Assembly: GCF_024756275.1 (NCBI RefSeq)
Contig: NZ_JANUGQ010000029.1
Location: 1-64,000 of the forward strand
Direction of reading: 5' to 3'
Length of the DNA: 64,000 nucleotides
Origin: Streptomyces pyxinae
GTDB taxonomy: Bacteria; Actinomycetota; Actinomycetes; Streptomycetales; Streptomycetaceae
A program made the translations under genes and the position numbers. Below, piece by piece: positions 41,151-49,517 of the stretch; the stretch's first letter is position 1; each line of letters starts with the position of its first letter. Under the pieces are notes generated by a model. The model ran no database searches, had not been told where the DNA came from, and saw nothing but the letters and a program-made list of their open reading frames with translations.

Positions 41151-41687
41151 TCAGCCGGCGGCCGGCAGGGAGTCCGGCAGGGCGGTCGGGAGCTCGGCCG
41201 GGATGTCGGATTCGGCGGCCTTGACCAGGGTGTCCCGGGTGCCGCCGTACCAGGTGACGACGAGGTTCGAGCCCTTGGCCGGGCGGGCGGTGCCGCTGGC
41301 GCGGGTGGTGTCGCCGTCGTTGCACTTCAGCGCCAGAGACACCGCGCCCGAGGCGGCCGTGGCCGTGCCCTGACAGACCCGGGCCTCCGCGATGACCAGC
41401 GCCTTGCCGCGCCGGATGGTCAGACTGACCGGCTTGCCGGCGGAGGAGAGACCCGCCCAGGAACCCTCCTGGGCGGGCGCCCCGGTGGGGCCGGCCGGGG
41501 CGGTGCCGGTGGGCGCGGTGGGCGCTGTCGGCGCTGTCGGTGGGGTGCTCCGGTCCGTACCACGGTCCTTGGCGTCACCGCCGTCGCCGGACGGGCCGCC
41601 GCAGCCGGTGAGGACGGTGAGCGCGGCGATCCCCAGACAGAGGGCGGTGGCCGCCCTGGCGGACCCGGTGGTGCTGCGGCTGGGCAC
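41151..41687 (-). CDS. Putative lipoprotein
   Basis: A 178-residue exported lipoprotein. The signal region ATALCLGIAALTVLTGCGG carries a lipobox (LTGC) at Cys29. A Thr/Ala/Pro repeat linker (TAPTAPTAPTGTAPAGP) leads to a 115-residue domain: GSWAGLSSAGKPVSLTIRRG, VCQGTATAASGAVSLALKC and TRASGTARPAKGSNLVVTWY. Two cysteines there could pair. GTG 41687 is chosen because AGGAGGG lies six bases upstream; an earlier in-frame ATG (41729) has none. Family not recognised. Confidence 0.78.
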   Translation of the reverse strand: MPSRSTTGSARAATALCLGIAALTVLTGCGGPSGDGGDAKDRGTDRSTPPTAPTAPTAPTGTAPAGPTGAPAQEGSWAGLSSAGKPVSLTIRRGKALVIAEARVCQGTATAASGAVSLALKCNDGDTTRASGTARPAKGSNLVVTWYGGTRDTLVKAAESDIPAELPTALPDSLPAAG

Positions 41688-41729
41688 GTCGGCCCTCCTC
41701 GTCGGTGCACGGTGACGGGACGCCGACAA

Positions 41730-42600
41730 GTTACCAGCGGTTCACCCGGCGCCTCCAGGGCCGGGAAGCGCCCGGGAGGACCGCCGCCCGCCGCCGGGAA
41801 CGGGCCCCGCCCGGAGCGGCCTCCGCCGGGAGGGGGCCCACCATGAACGGCCCCTCCGGGAGCGGCCTCCGGCTCGGGGCCCGGGAACGGGCCCCGCCGG
41901 GTACGGTCCCGCCGGGAACGGACCCCCGCCGGGAACGGCCCCCGGCTCGGGGCCCGGGGTGGCCTTGTCGCGCCGGACGCCGGCGGCGTCCTGGTCGGGT
42001 CTCCGGCCCGGGCCGCGGGAGCGGGCCCCGCCGGGTTCGGCCCCGTCGTGAACGGGTCCCGCTGGGAGCGGGCGCCGCTGGGAACGGGCCTCGCCCGGAA
42101 CGGGTCCCGCCGGGAACGGGCTCCGCCGGGTTCGGCCCCGTCGTGAACGGGTCCCGCTGGGAGCGGGCGCCGCTGGGAACGGGCCTCGCCCGGAACGGGT
42201 CCCGCCGGGAGCGGGCTCCGCCGGGTACGGCTTCCGGCTCGGGGCCCGGGGCGGCCTTGTCACGCCGACGCCGGCGGCGCCCTGGTCGGGTCTCCGGCCC
42301 GGGCCGCGGGAGCGGGCCCCGCCATGAACGGACCCCCGCCGAGAGCGGGCCCCGCCGGGTTCGGCCCCGTCGTGAACGGACCCCCGCTGGGAGCAGGCGC
42401 CGCTGGGAGCAGGCCTCGCCCGGAGCGGCCTCCGCCATGAACGGGCGCCGCCGTGAACGGGTCCCGCCATGAACGGGCGCCGCCGGGAACGGACCCCCGC
42501 CGTGAACGGCCCCCGGCTCGGGGCCCGGGGTGGCCTTGTCGCGCCGGACGCCGGCGGCGTCCTGGTCGGGTCTCCGGCCCGGGCCCCGGGCGGACCACCC
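41730..42600. repeat. Large gene-free array of GC-rich direct repeats
   Basis: About 870 bases between the lipoprotein and the rpsN paralogue made of nested repeats. An 87-base block occurs identically at 42029-42115 and 42124-42210 (95-bp period), with a third diverged copy near 42352-42436. A second block of about 70 bases (starting GGCTCGGGGCCCGGGG) occurs at about 41944, 42236 and 42515. The rest consists of GAACGGGYCCCGCCGG-type 18-bp units. Frames are open on several strands only because the units lack stops; I see no gene. Confidence 0.8.
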
Positions 42601-42667
42601 CCGGCGCCCCGGAAACGCCTCCCGGGAGCGGCCTCCGGCCCGGGCCCGGGGAGGGCGACCGGCCCGC

Positions 42668-42973
42668 CTACCAGGAGGACTTGCGGACGCCCGGGAGGTA
42701 GCCGGCGTGGGCCTGTTCGCGGAGTCGTACCCGGGAGACGCCGAACTTCCGCAGATGGCCGCGCGGCCGGCCGTCCACGCTGTCCCGGTTGCGCACCCGG
42801 GTGGCGCTGGCGTCGCGCGGCTGGCGGCCCAGTTCGGCCCGGGCGGCGAGCCGTTCGGCCTCCGGCGTTTCCGGGCGGCGGATCAGTTCCTTCAGCTCGG
42901 CGCGGCGGGCGGCGTACCGCGCCACCACCTCCTTGCGGTGCTCATTGCGCGCGATCTTGCTCTTCTTCGCCAT
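42668..42973 (-). CDS. rpsN: 30S ribosomal protein S14, zinc-independent paralogue
   Basis: A 101-residue S14 of the long, cysteine-free (C-minus) type: MAKKSKIARNEHRKEVVARY, then RVRNRDSVDGRPRGHLRKFG and REQAHAGYLPGVRKSSW. It lacks the CxxC-CxxC zinc site of the normal actinobacterial copy and replaces it when zinc is scarce. Its ATG overlaps the stop of rpmB by one base (TGATG), so both are one unit under the Zur-like box at 43243-43257. Confidence 0.93.
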   Translation of the reverse strand: MAKKSKIARNEHRKEVVARYAARRAELKELIRRPETPEAERLAARAELGRQPRDASATRVRNRDSVDGRPRGHLRKFGVSRVRLREQAHAGYLPGVRKSSW

Positions 42974-43209
42974 CAGACCTTCACCCCCCGGGCGCGGATC
43001 CGGGCGACGGCGGCCTCGACGCCGATGGTGTCGATGGTCTTCACCGCGCGGGCGCTGAGGGTGAGCCGGACGTACCGGCCCTCGCTCGGCAGCCAGTAGC
43101 GCTTCCGCTGGATGTTCGGGTCGAAGCGGCGGGAGGTGCGCCGGTGGGAGTGCGAGACGCGGTTGCCGAAGCCGGGCCGGGCGCCGGTCAGTTGGCAGTG
43201 GGCGGACAA
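42973..43209 (-). CDS. rpmB: 50S ribosomal protein L28, zinc-independent paralogue
   Basis: A 78-residue L28: CQLTGARPGFGNRVSHSHRR, RFDPNIQRKRYWLPSEGRYV and ARAVKTIDTIGVEAAVARIR. Only one cysteine (residue 5) remains, so no zinc ribbon. It starts at TTG 43209, an unusual start supported by GGAGAGGTAGG upstream and by the exact position of the conserved SAHCQLTG. First gene of the left-going operon from the Zur-like box, followed by rpsN. Confidence 0.92.
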   Translation of the reverse strand: MSAHCQLTGARPGFGNRVSHSHRRTSRRFDPNIQRKRYWLPSEGRYVRLTLSARAVKTIDTIGVEAAVARIRARGVKV

Positions 43210-43242
43210 GGGTGACCTACCTCTCCAGGGGCCTTTTGTTAA

Positions 43243-43257
43243 TGGGAACCATTTTCA
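43243..43257. promoter_or_regulatory. Zur box between rpmB and rpmG
   Basis: TGGGAACCATTTTCA lies in the 63-bp gap between the two divergent ribosomal-protein operons and fits the palindromic TGxxAAxxATTxxCA pattern I recall for streptomycete Zur sites. Zur with zinc should repress both operons; zinc shortage releases them. Confidence 0.75.
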
Positions 43258-43272
43258 GTTACTGTACACGCC

Positions 43273-43437
43273 ATGGCCCGCAACGAACTCCGACCGGTCA
43301 TCAAGCTCCGGTCCACGGCCGGCACCGGCTACACCTACGTCACCCGCAAGAACCGCCGTAACGACCCCGACCGGCTCACGCTGCGCAAGTACGACCCCGT
43401 CGTGGGCCGGCACGTCGACTTCCGAGAGGAGCGCTGA
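43273..43437 (+). CDS. rpmG: 50S ribosomal protein L33, zinc-independent paralogue
   Basis: A 54-residue L33: MARNELRPVIKLRSTAGTGY, TYVTRKNRRNDPDRLTLRKY, DPVVGRHVDFREER. It has no cysteine, unlike zinc-binding L33. ATG 43273 lies 16 bases after the Zur-like box with little leader and no clear ribosome site, so the message may be nearly leaderless. First of four right-going genes (rpmG, rpmE2, COG0523 gene, rpsR). Confidence 0.93.
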   Translation: MARNELRPVIKLRSTAGTGYTYVTRKNRRNDPDRLTLRKYDPVVGRHVDFREER

Positions 43438-43440
43438 CCC

Positions 43441-43695
43441 ATGAAGCAGGGCATCCACCCGCCGTACGGCCCCGTCGTCTTCCGCGACCGGGCCGGCGGC
43501 TTCGCCTTTCTGACCCGCTCCACCATGACCAGCGACCGGACGATCGACTGGGAGGACGGGAACACCTACCCCGTCGTGGACGTCGAGATCTCCTCCGCGA
43601 GCCACCCCTTCTACACGGGGCAGGCCCGGGTGCTGGACACCGCCGGGCGTGTGGAGCGCTTCGAGCGGCGGTACGGCCGGCGCGGAGCCCGCTGA
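43441..43695 (+). CDS. rpmE2: 50S ribosomal protein L31 type B, zinc-independent
   Basis: An 84-residue L31B: MKQGIHPPYGPVVFRDRAGG, FAFLTRSTMTSDRTIDWEDG, TYPVVDVEISSASHPFYTGQ. No cysteine. It starts three bases after rpmG with GAGAGGAG as ribosome site and overlaps the next gene (TGATG). It replaces the zinc-binding L31 and frees zinc held on ribosomes. Confidence 0.95.
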   Translation: MKQGIHPPYGPVVFRDRAGGFAFLTRSTMTSDRTIDWEDGNTYPVVDVEISSASHPFYTGQARVLDTAGRVERFERRYGRRGAR

Positions 43696-44828
43696 TGCTG
43701 TCCGTCGCCGTGGTCGCCGGACTGCACGCGGAGGCCCGCACCGCCACCGTGGACCGGCTGCTCGCCACCGTGCCCGGCAGTGTGGCGCTCCATCACGACC
43801 TGGCCACCGCCGCCGGCCGGCGCACCGTCACCCGTACCGTGCGGGACGCCACCGGGGTGCTGTCGAGCGGTGAGGCGCCGCTGGTCAACGACTGCGCCTG
43901 CTGCGCCCTGCGCGAGGACCTGGTGCCCGAGCTGGAGCGGCTGGCCGGGGCCGGACTGACCCGGCTCGCGGTGGTCGAGCTGTGGGACTCGGTCGAGCCC
44001 AAGGCGATGGCCGAGGTGGTGGCGGACGCCGGCCTGGAACTGGGTGCCGTGATCACCGCCGTCGATCCGGCCCTGATCCTCTCCTGCCTGGGCAACGGCG
44101 ACGACCTGGCCGAGGCCGGGCTCGCCGCCGCCCCGTCCGACCGGCGGACGGTGGCCGACACCTGGGCGCGCCAGCTGGAGTACGCCCCGGTGCTCGCCGT
44201 GCTGGACAACCCGGCCGCCGACGACGAGGACCGGGCGCTGCTGGCCCAGCTCCACCCGACGGCCCGCCGGGTCCCGGTGCCGGACGGGGACGGGGCGCTG
44301 GCCGCCGCCGCGCTGGCCGGGTTCGACGTGGAGGCGGCCGCCGCCGCGCAGCACCCGGCCTGTGCGCTGCTGCCGCAGGAGGCGGAGGCGGCCGGGGTGG
44401 GGACGTACGTCTGGCACCGCCGCCGCCCCTTCCACCCCGGGCGGCTCTACGCGGCGCTGGAGGATCTGACCTGCGCGGCGGCCCGCAGCCGGGGGCGCTT
44501 CTGGCTGGCCGACCATCCGGACACCCTGCTCGCCTGGGACGCGGCCGGGGGCGCCCTGTGCGTGGAGAGCGCGGGGCCCTGGCTCGCCGCGCTGCCGGAC
44601 GCCGCCTGGGAGCTGGTGCCCCCGGTGCGCCGGGCGGCGGCCGCGCTGGACTGGGACGGCGAGCACGGGGACCGCTGCCAGCACCTGGTCTTCACCTCGC
44701 CGGACCTGGACCGGGAGGGGCTCGCGGAGCTCCTCGACTCCTGTCTGCTCACCGACACCGAGTACGCCGCGGGCCGCGACGCCTGGAAGCGGTTGCCGCC
44801 CGCCTTCGACGCCCTGCTGGAGGTCTGA
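43695..44828 (+). CDS. COG0523 (CobW-like) zinc homeostasis protein lacking the Walker A lysine
   Basis: A 377-residue member of the CobW/COG0523 group, thought to deliver zinc to client proteins during starvation. The metal motif is intact: VNDCACCALREDLVPEL (CxCC, about 69-85). LAVVELWDSVEPKAMAEVV and DDEDRALLAQLHPTARR are typical. The C-terminal CobW domain has FHPGRLYAALEDL and GRFWLADHPD. The N-terminal VVAGLHAEARTATVDRLLA stands where GxxGxGKT is expected, so nucleotide binding may be altered. Placed between L31B and S18 in the Zur-type operon. Confidence 0.87.
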   Translation: MLSVAVVAGLHAEARTATVDRLLATVPGSVALHHDLATAAGRRTVTRTVRDATGVLSSGEAPLVNDCACCALREDLVPELERLAGAGLTRLAVVELWDSVEPKAMAEVVADAGLELGAVITAVDPALILSCLGNGDDLAEAGLAAAPSDRRTVADTWARQLEYAPVLAVLDNPAADDEDRALLAQLHPTARRVPVPDGDGALAAAALAGFDVEAAAAAQHPACALLPQEAEAAGVGTYVWHRRRPFHPGRLYAALEDLTCAAARSRGRFWLADHPDTLLAWDAAGGALCVESAGPWLAALPDAAWELVPPVRRAAAALDWDGEHGDRCQHLVFTSPDLDREGLAELLDSCLLTDTEYAAGRDAWKRLPPAFDALLEV

Positions 44829-44831
44829 CCC

Positions 44832-45140
44832 ATGACGCCCCCCGCCCCCCGCCATGTCTCGCGGCCCGCTCCCGCCGCCGGGCGCGGTTCCGGCTCCGCC
44901 GGCCGCCGCGCCGCCGGTGGCCGGGCCGCCCGGAGCAAGCCCAATCCGCTGGACCGGGACCGCATCACCTACATCGACTACAAGGACACCGATCTGCTGC
45001 GGAAGTTCCTCTCCGACCGGGGCAAGATCCGCAGCCGCCGGGTGACCCGGGTCTCGGCCCAGCAGCAGCGGATGCTGGCCCGCGCGATCAAGAACGCCCG
45101 GGAGATGGCGCTGCTGCCGTACGGCTCCGCGCCCCGCTGA
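44832..45140 (+). CDS. rpsR: 30S ribosomal protein S18, zinc-independent paralogue
   Basis: A 102-residue S18 with a 37-residue Ala/Arg/Gly N-terminal extension, then NPLDRDRITYIDYKDTDLLR, KFLSDRGKIRSRRVTRVSAQ and QRMLARAIKNAREMALLPY. No cysteine. It starts three bases after the COG0523 gene and ends the operon, followed by a U-tailed terminator at 45198-45238. Confidence 0.93.
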   Translation: MTPPAPRHVSRPAPAAGRGSGSAGRRAAGGRAARSKPNPLDRDRITYIDYKDTDLLRKFLSDRGKIRSRRVTRVSAQQQRMLARAIKNAREMALLPYGSAPR

Positions 45141-45197
45141 ACCAGGAGCGGGCGGGAGGCCGTTCGCCGGCCGGGCCCCCTGACCGGGACCCGGCGG

Positions 45198-45238
45198 CCC
45201 CGTCGTACCGTGGAGTAGGTACGGCGGGGCTTTTCCTT
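45198..45238 (+). terminator. Rho-independent terminator of the Zur-type operon
   Basis: A 12-bp stem (45198-45209 with 45218-45229, one G-U pair), an eight-base loop and then CTTTTCCTT. A classical hairpin plus U tract, rare in this GC-rich window. Confidence 0.85.
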
Positions 45239-45331
45239 GCCCGGCGCGGGAGCCGAAACGGTCTCCGGCGCGTTCTTCATAGGGAGAGACCTCGGCCGGC
45301 GCCGGCTCTGTAATCGGAGCAGCACCCCACG

Positions 45332-45341
45332 TGCACGTGCA
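45332..45341. promoter_or_regulatory. TGCACGTGCA palindrome upstream of the DUF397 gene
   Basis: The exact 10-bp palindrome TGCACGTGCA lies 81 bases before the DUF397 start and recurs at 46688-46697 between the ATPase and XRE genes. It may be the binding site of the XRE regulator. Confidence 0.4.
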
Positions 45342-45421
45342 TATGCTCATGCAGTTGCACGGGATTGCCAGGCTATGATCCGGCTGGTTGACACCTGCAT
45401 CTGTCTTTCGGGGAGCTTTCT

Positions 45422-45661
45422 GTGCGTGACGTGTACAACGGCATGGCGGCCACAGAGCTTCGCGGTGTCGTGTGGCAGAAGAGCCGGCACAGCAACTCGC
45501 AGGGCTCCTGCGTGGAGTTCGCCAAACTGCCGGGCGGCGACGTCGCCGTACGGAACTCGCGCCACCCGGACGGGCCCGCCCTGGTCTACACGCCGGCCGA
45601 GATCGAGGCCATGCTCGCGGGCGTCAAGGACGGGGAGTTCGACCATCTGGTCTCCGGCTGA
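45422..45661 (+). CDS. DUF397 protein (small partner of an XRE-DUF5753 regulator)
   Basis: A 79-residue DUF397 protein: VVWQKSRHSNSQGSCVEFAK, VAVRNSRHPDGPALVYTPAE, IEAMLAGVKDGEF. The W-KS-S and CVE-A patterns define the family, which includes BldB-like and antitoxin-like regulators paired with XRE-DUF5753 proteins. GTG 45422 has GGGGAG about eight bases upstream. The matching XRE gene is at 46889 and an ATPase gene lies between them, a common three-gene developmental module. Confidence 0.92.
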   Translation: MRDVYNGMAATELRGVVWQKSRHSNSQGSCVEFAKLPGGDVAVRNSRHPDGPALVYTPAEIEAMLAGVKDGEFDHLVSG

Positions 45662-46030
45662 CCCCGGTCGCGGCCCGGGTGCGGTGCCGGAGGCCGAGCC
45701 GGCGCCGGGTGCCGGAACACCGCCGGGTCCGGGTCCGGTCCCGGGGTCCGGAACGGTACCCGGCACCGGCCCGGCGCCGGGTGCCGTTCCGGTCCGGCCG
45801 CTCCGGGCCGGACACCGGGCGCCCGTCCGGTCCGCCCGCACCCGGTCCTCACCCGCCCGGTCCGTGCCTGGCCGCCGCGCGACCGACCCCCGTACGCCCG
45901 CGCGGCGGCCCGGCTGTCCGGCCGCCCGGGTACGGGGCTCCCGCCCGTCCGGCGGCCGTGGGGTGGCCGGCGCCCGTCTCGCCGGCCGGGGACCGTCCGG
46001 CCGCTGCCCGGCCGGACGGAGGACGTACGG
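45662..46030. other. Gene-free GC-rich stretch between convergent DUF397 and ATPase genes
   Basis: About 370 bases of degenerate GGTGCCGG-, CCGGGTCCGG- and CGGCCGCCC-type repeats. No gene or clear terminator hairpin stands out above the general GC-rich background. Confidence 0.5.
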
Positions 46031-46582
46031 TCAGGGAACGGCCGGCTCGGCGCCGGGCGCGGGGACCGGGGCGGCCGGCAGCGCCAGGGGCTCGGACAGC
46101 AGGAAGAGCGCCCAGACCACCTTGCCGCGCAGCTTCCCGGCGAGCGGGTGCCAGCCCCAGCCGTCGCTGAACGACTCGACCAGGAGGAGCCCGCGCCCCG
46201 ACTCGGCCGAGAAGTCCTCGTCGGCCGTCCGGCAGGCCGGTCCCTGCGGGCTCGGATCGCGCACCGCGCACACCAGCCGGCCGGCCAGCCGCATCAGGTG
46301 CAGCCGCACCTGCGGCTCGTGCGGAAGCTCGTGCGCGCAGTCGGTCGGCACGGCATGCCGCAGGGCATTGGTGACCAGCTCGGAGACGACCAGGGACACA
46401 TCGTCGAACCGGTCCCCGAGCTGCCAGCGGTCGAGCGTGGAGCTGGTGAACCGCCGGGCGCCGCGCACCGCTTCGAACCGGGCGGGGAGCGCACAGGACG
46501 CCGAGGTGGAGACGGCGGCGGCGTCGAGCGGAGGAAGGCCCTGCCTTAACGGCGCGAGCATGGTCGATCCATTCGTCCCCAT
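46031..46582 (-). CDS. Anti-sigma-factor-like ATPase (HATPase_c_2, RsbW/SpoIIAB type)
   Basis: A 183-residue GHKL ATPase. The N box is VSLVVSELVTNALRHAV (about 78-95), the G1 region is LVCAVRDPSPQGPACR and the G2 region is SGRGLLLVESFSDGWGWHP. Such proteins act as anti-sigma or switch kinases and usually sit beside XRE-DUF5753/DUF397 pairs in Streptomyces. ATG 46582 has GGGAG eight bases upstream; ATG 46561 is the alternative. The last 25 residues are Pro/Ala-rich. Divergent from the XRE gene at 46889. Confidence 0.87.
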   Translation of the reverse strand: MGTNGSTMLAPLRQGLPPLDAAAVSTSASCALPARFEAVRGARRFTSSTLDRWQLGDRFDDVSLVVSELVTNALRHAVPTDCAHELPHEPQVRLHLMRLAGRLVCAVRDPSPQGPACRTADEDFSAESGRGLLLVESFSDGWGWHPLAGKLRGKVVWALFLLSEPLALPAAPVPAPGAEPAVP

Positions 46583-46687
46583 GCGAGGCACTCCCCGGGT
46601 TCCGCGGCTGTGGTGCTCCAACACGAACGAGTGCGCAGCTGCGCGAGGACCATGGTTCCGAAACCGACTGGGCGATGCAAGGGCAGA

Positions 46688-46697
46688 TGCACGTGCA
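46688..46697. promoter_or_regulatory. TGCACGTGCA palindrome between ATPase and XRE genes
   Basis: Second exact copy of the palindrome found at 45332-45341. It lies in a 306-bp divergent promoter region that also holds unusually AT-rich sequence (about 46730-46790), a likely core promoter. Confidence 0.4.
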
Positions 46698-46888
46698 CGC
46701 GCCCGACCTGTCCGCCCCCGTACTAGTAACGTGCTAAATCTTCCGCCTATATTTTTTACAGCTTCCGGCCAAGACTTCGCTCTTCCGTAATCGAACGAGT
46801 ACGGGGAGGAGCGTTTGGTGGCAGAATCCGGCACTCGGGGCTCGGGGGTGCTCCGTCGTACACACCAGCGATGGGGAGGGTAGGAGAC

Positions 46889-47752
46889 GTGACCGCAGGT
46901 GAATCGAGCGGTTCCGTGGTGCGACGCATCCTGCTGGGCTCGCAGCTGCGCCGGCTGCGCGAGTCGCGCGGCATCACGCGCGAGGCGGCCGGCTACTCGA
47001 TCCGGGCGTCCGAATCGAAGATCAGCCGCATGGAGTTGGGCCGGGTGAGCTTCAAGGCGAGGGACATCGAGGATCTGCTCACCCTCTACGGAGTCACCGA
47101 CGACGCCGAGCGCGGCGCGCTGCTGGCGCTCGCCCGGGAGGCCAACGTGGCCGGGTGGTGGCACAGCTTCGGCGATGTGCTGCCCGGATGGTTCCAGACG
47201 TACGTCGGCCTGGAAGGGGCCGCCTCGCTGATCCGTATCTACGAGGTGCAGTTCGTCCACGGGCTGCTCCAGACCGAGGCGTATGCCCACGCCGTGGTCG
47301 AGCGCGGCATGCCCGGGGCGCCGCGCGCCGAGATCGACCGCCGGGTGGCGCTGCGCCTGGAGCGGCAGAAGGTGCTCGTCTCCGAGCGGGCACCGCACTT
47401 TCACGCCGTTCTCGACGAGGCGGCGCTGCGCCGCCCGTACGGTGACCGAAAGGTGATGCGGGATCAGCTGCGACACCTCATCGACGTCTCCGAGCAGCCC
47501 AATGTCACCCTCCAGGTCATGCCGTTCAGCTTCGGCGGCCACGCCGGGGAGAGCGGCGCCTTCACCATGCTGCGCTTCCCGGAGTCGGACCTGTCCGACA
47601 TCGTCTATCTGGAGCAGCTGACCAGCGCGCTCTACCTGGACAAGCCCGAGGAGGTCGCGCAGTACGAGCGGGTGATGGGGCGGCTCCATCAGGACAGCCC
47701 GGCGCCCGAGGAGAGCCGGGACCTGTTGCGGGGGCTCCTCCAGCTCGGCTGA
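46889..47752 (+). CDS. XRE-DUF5753 transcriptional regulator
   Basis: A 287-residue regulator. The HTH is at about 10-65: ILLGSQLRRLRESRGITREA, AGYSIRASESKISRMELGRV, DLLTLYGVTDDAERGALLAL. The DUF5753 ligand domain follows from about 105: IRIYEVQFVHGLLQTEAYAH, HFHAVLDEAALRRPYGDRKV, PNVTLQVMPFSFGGHAGESG. GTG 46889 is chosen since GGGGAGGG ends eight bases before it; ATG 46871 has no site. It controls development-type genes with the DUF397 partner at 45422. Confidence 0.9.
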   Translation: MTAGESSGSVVRRILLGSQLRRLRESRGITREAAGYSIRASESKISRMELGRVSFKARDIEDLLTLYGVTDDAERGALLALAREANVAGWWHSFGDVLPGWFQTYVGLEGAASLIRIYEVQFVHGLLQTEAYAHAVVERGMPGAPRAEIDRRVALRLERQKVLVSERAPHFHAVLDEAALRRPYGDRKVMRDQLRHLIDVSEQPNVTLQVMPFSFGGHAGESGAFTMLRFPESDLSDIVYLEQLTSALYLDKPEEVAQYERVMGRLHQDSPAPEESRDLLRGLLQLG

Positions 47753-47903
47753 GTGCCGCCGACCGCCTTCAACTTCACTGCTGCGCACGTAGGATGACGT
47801 CCCGTCACGGTGGTGCGGCCGATGCGCGGCCGGCCGGCCGTGCGACCCGCGGCCGGGGCGCCCGGCAGGCGCCCCGCCCCGCCCCGGATCCGGAAGGGAT
47901 GGC

Positions 47904-49361
47904 ATGTCCTACTTCACAGACCTGGCCCTGCAGTACATCGACGGTGAGTGGCGGGCCGGCGGTGGCTCGTGGGACATCATCGACTTCAACCCGTACAACG
48001 AGGAGAAGCTCGCCTCGATAACGATCGCCACCGTGGACGAGATCGACCAGGCGTATCGGGCGGCCGAACGGGCCCAGCCCGCCTGGGCCGAGACCAACCC
48101 GTACACCCGGCGGGCCGTCTTCGAGCGCGTCCTGCGGATCGTCGAGGACCGCGAGGAGGAGATCACCGAGGCGATCATCGCGGAGCTCGGCGGCACCCGC
48201 GGCAAGGCGGGCTTCGAGCTCCACCTGGCCAAGGAGTTCCTGCGCGAGGCGGTCCATCTGTCGCTCCGGGCTGAGGGGCGGATCCTGCCCTCCCCGGTCG
48301 ACGGCAAGGAGAACCGCCTCTACCGGGTGCCGGTCGGCGTGGTCGGGGTGATCAGCCCCTTCAACTTCCCGTTCCTGCTGTCGCTGAAGTCGGTCGCCCC
48401 GGCGCTGGCGCTGGGCAACGCGGTGGTGCTCAAACCGCACCAGAACACCCCGATCCTCGGCGGCGCCCTGGTGGCGAAGATCTTCGAGGACGCCGGACTG
48501 CCGGCCGGCCTGCTCAATGTGGTGATCACCGACATCGCGGAGATCGGTGACGCGCTGATCGCGCACCCGGTGCCCAAGGTCATCTCGTTCACCGGCTCCG
48601 ACCGGGTGGGCCGGCATGTCGCCACCGTCTGTGCCGCCAACTTCAAGCGCTCGGTGCTCGAACTGGGCGGCAACAGCGCCCTGATCGTGCTGGACGACGC
48701 CGACCTGGACTACGCGGTGGACGCCGCCGTCTTCAGCCGGTTCGTGCACCAGGGCCAGGTCTGCATGGCCGCCAACCGGGTGCTGGTCGACCGGTCGGTG
48801 GAGCGGGAGTTCACCGAGAAGTTCGTCGCCAAGGTGCGGACGCTCAGGACCGGCGACCCGGCCGACCCGGCCACCCACATCGGCCCGCTCATCAACGCGG
48901 GTCAGGCGGAGGCGGTCGGCGCGCTGGTGGAGCAGACGGTGGCGGCGGGCGCCACGGCCCTGCTGCGCGGCACCACCGAGGGCAATGTCGTCGGCCCGAC
49001 CGTGCTCGGCGGGCTGCCGGCCGACGCCCCGGTGCTGAACCAGGAGATCTTCGGCCCGGTCGCGCTGATCGTGCCCTTCGACGGCGAGGACGAGGCGGTA
49101 CGGATCGCCAACGACTCCCCGTACGGGCTGAGCGGCGCCGTCCACACGGGCGATGTCGAGCGGGGCGTCCGGCTCGCCAAGCGCGTCCACACCGGGATGA
49201 TCCACATCAACGACGGCACCGTGCACGACGAGCCGATCGTGCCGTTCGGCGGCGAGAAGCACTCCGGCATCGGGCGGCTGAACGGCGAGGCCACGGTGGA
49301 CGCGTTCACCACCTACAAGTGGATCTCCATCCAGCACGGCCGCAGCGGGTTCCCGTTCTGA
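47904..49361 (+). CDS. Aldehyde dehydrogenase (benzaldehyde/vanillin type)
   Basis: A 485-residue NAD(P)-dependent aldehyde dehydrogenase that oxidises an aldehyde to its acid. The cofactor region has VGVVGVISPFNFPFLLSL and NAVVLKPHQNTP. General base Glu253 lies in VLELGGNSALIV and catalytic Cys287 in HQGQVCMAANR. EIFGPVALIVPF and PFGGEKHSGIGRLNG are conserved. Length and FKRSVLELGGN favour the aromatic-aldehyde subgroup. ATG 47904 has GGAAGGG upstream. Stands alone, with no catabolic partners nearby. Confidence 0.9.
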   Translation: MSYFTDLALQYIDGEWRAGGGSWDIIDFNPYNEEKLASITIATVDEIDQAYRAAERAQPAWAETNPYTRRAVFERVLRIVEDREEEITEAIIAELGGTRGKAGFELHLAKEFLREAVHLSLRAEGRILPSPVDGKENRLYRVPVGVVGVISPFNFPFLLSLKSVAPALALGNAVVLKPHQNTPILGGALVAKIFEDAGLPAGLLNVVITDIAEIGDALIAHPVPKVISFTGSDRVGRHVATVCAANFKRSVLELGGNSALIVLDDADLDYAVDAAVFSRFVHQGQVCMAANRVLVDRSVEREFTEKFVAKVRTLRTGDPADPATHIGPLINAGQAEAVGALVEQTVAAGATALLRGTTEGNVVGPTVLGGLPADAPVLNQEIFGPVALIVPFDGEDEAVRIANDSPYGLSGAVHTGDVERGVRLAKRVHTGMIHINDGTVHDEPIVPFGGEKHSGIGRLNGEATVDAFTTYKWISIQHGRSGFPF

Positions 49362-49517
49362 CGGCCGCCGTTCCATACCCGTGCCGCCGGCGCTTCCGGT
49401 GCCACGGGACTCTCGTGCCGGGCCCATCGCGGACAGAGGCTGACCGCATGTGGTCCTAGCGTGAGGGTGTCGCCGGGGAACGCCCCGTCGGCACGTTCGC
49501 GGAGAGGCGGTACGGAC

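Noticed and set aside
41705..42472. Long repeat-encoded frames on both strands between the lipoprotein and rpsN
   Set aside because: Open only because repeat units lack stops; the products are Gly/Pro/Arg repeats and several frames are equally open.
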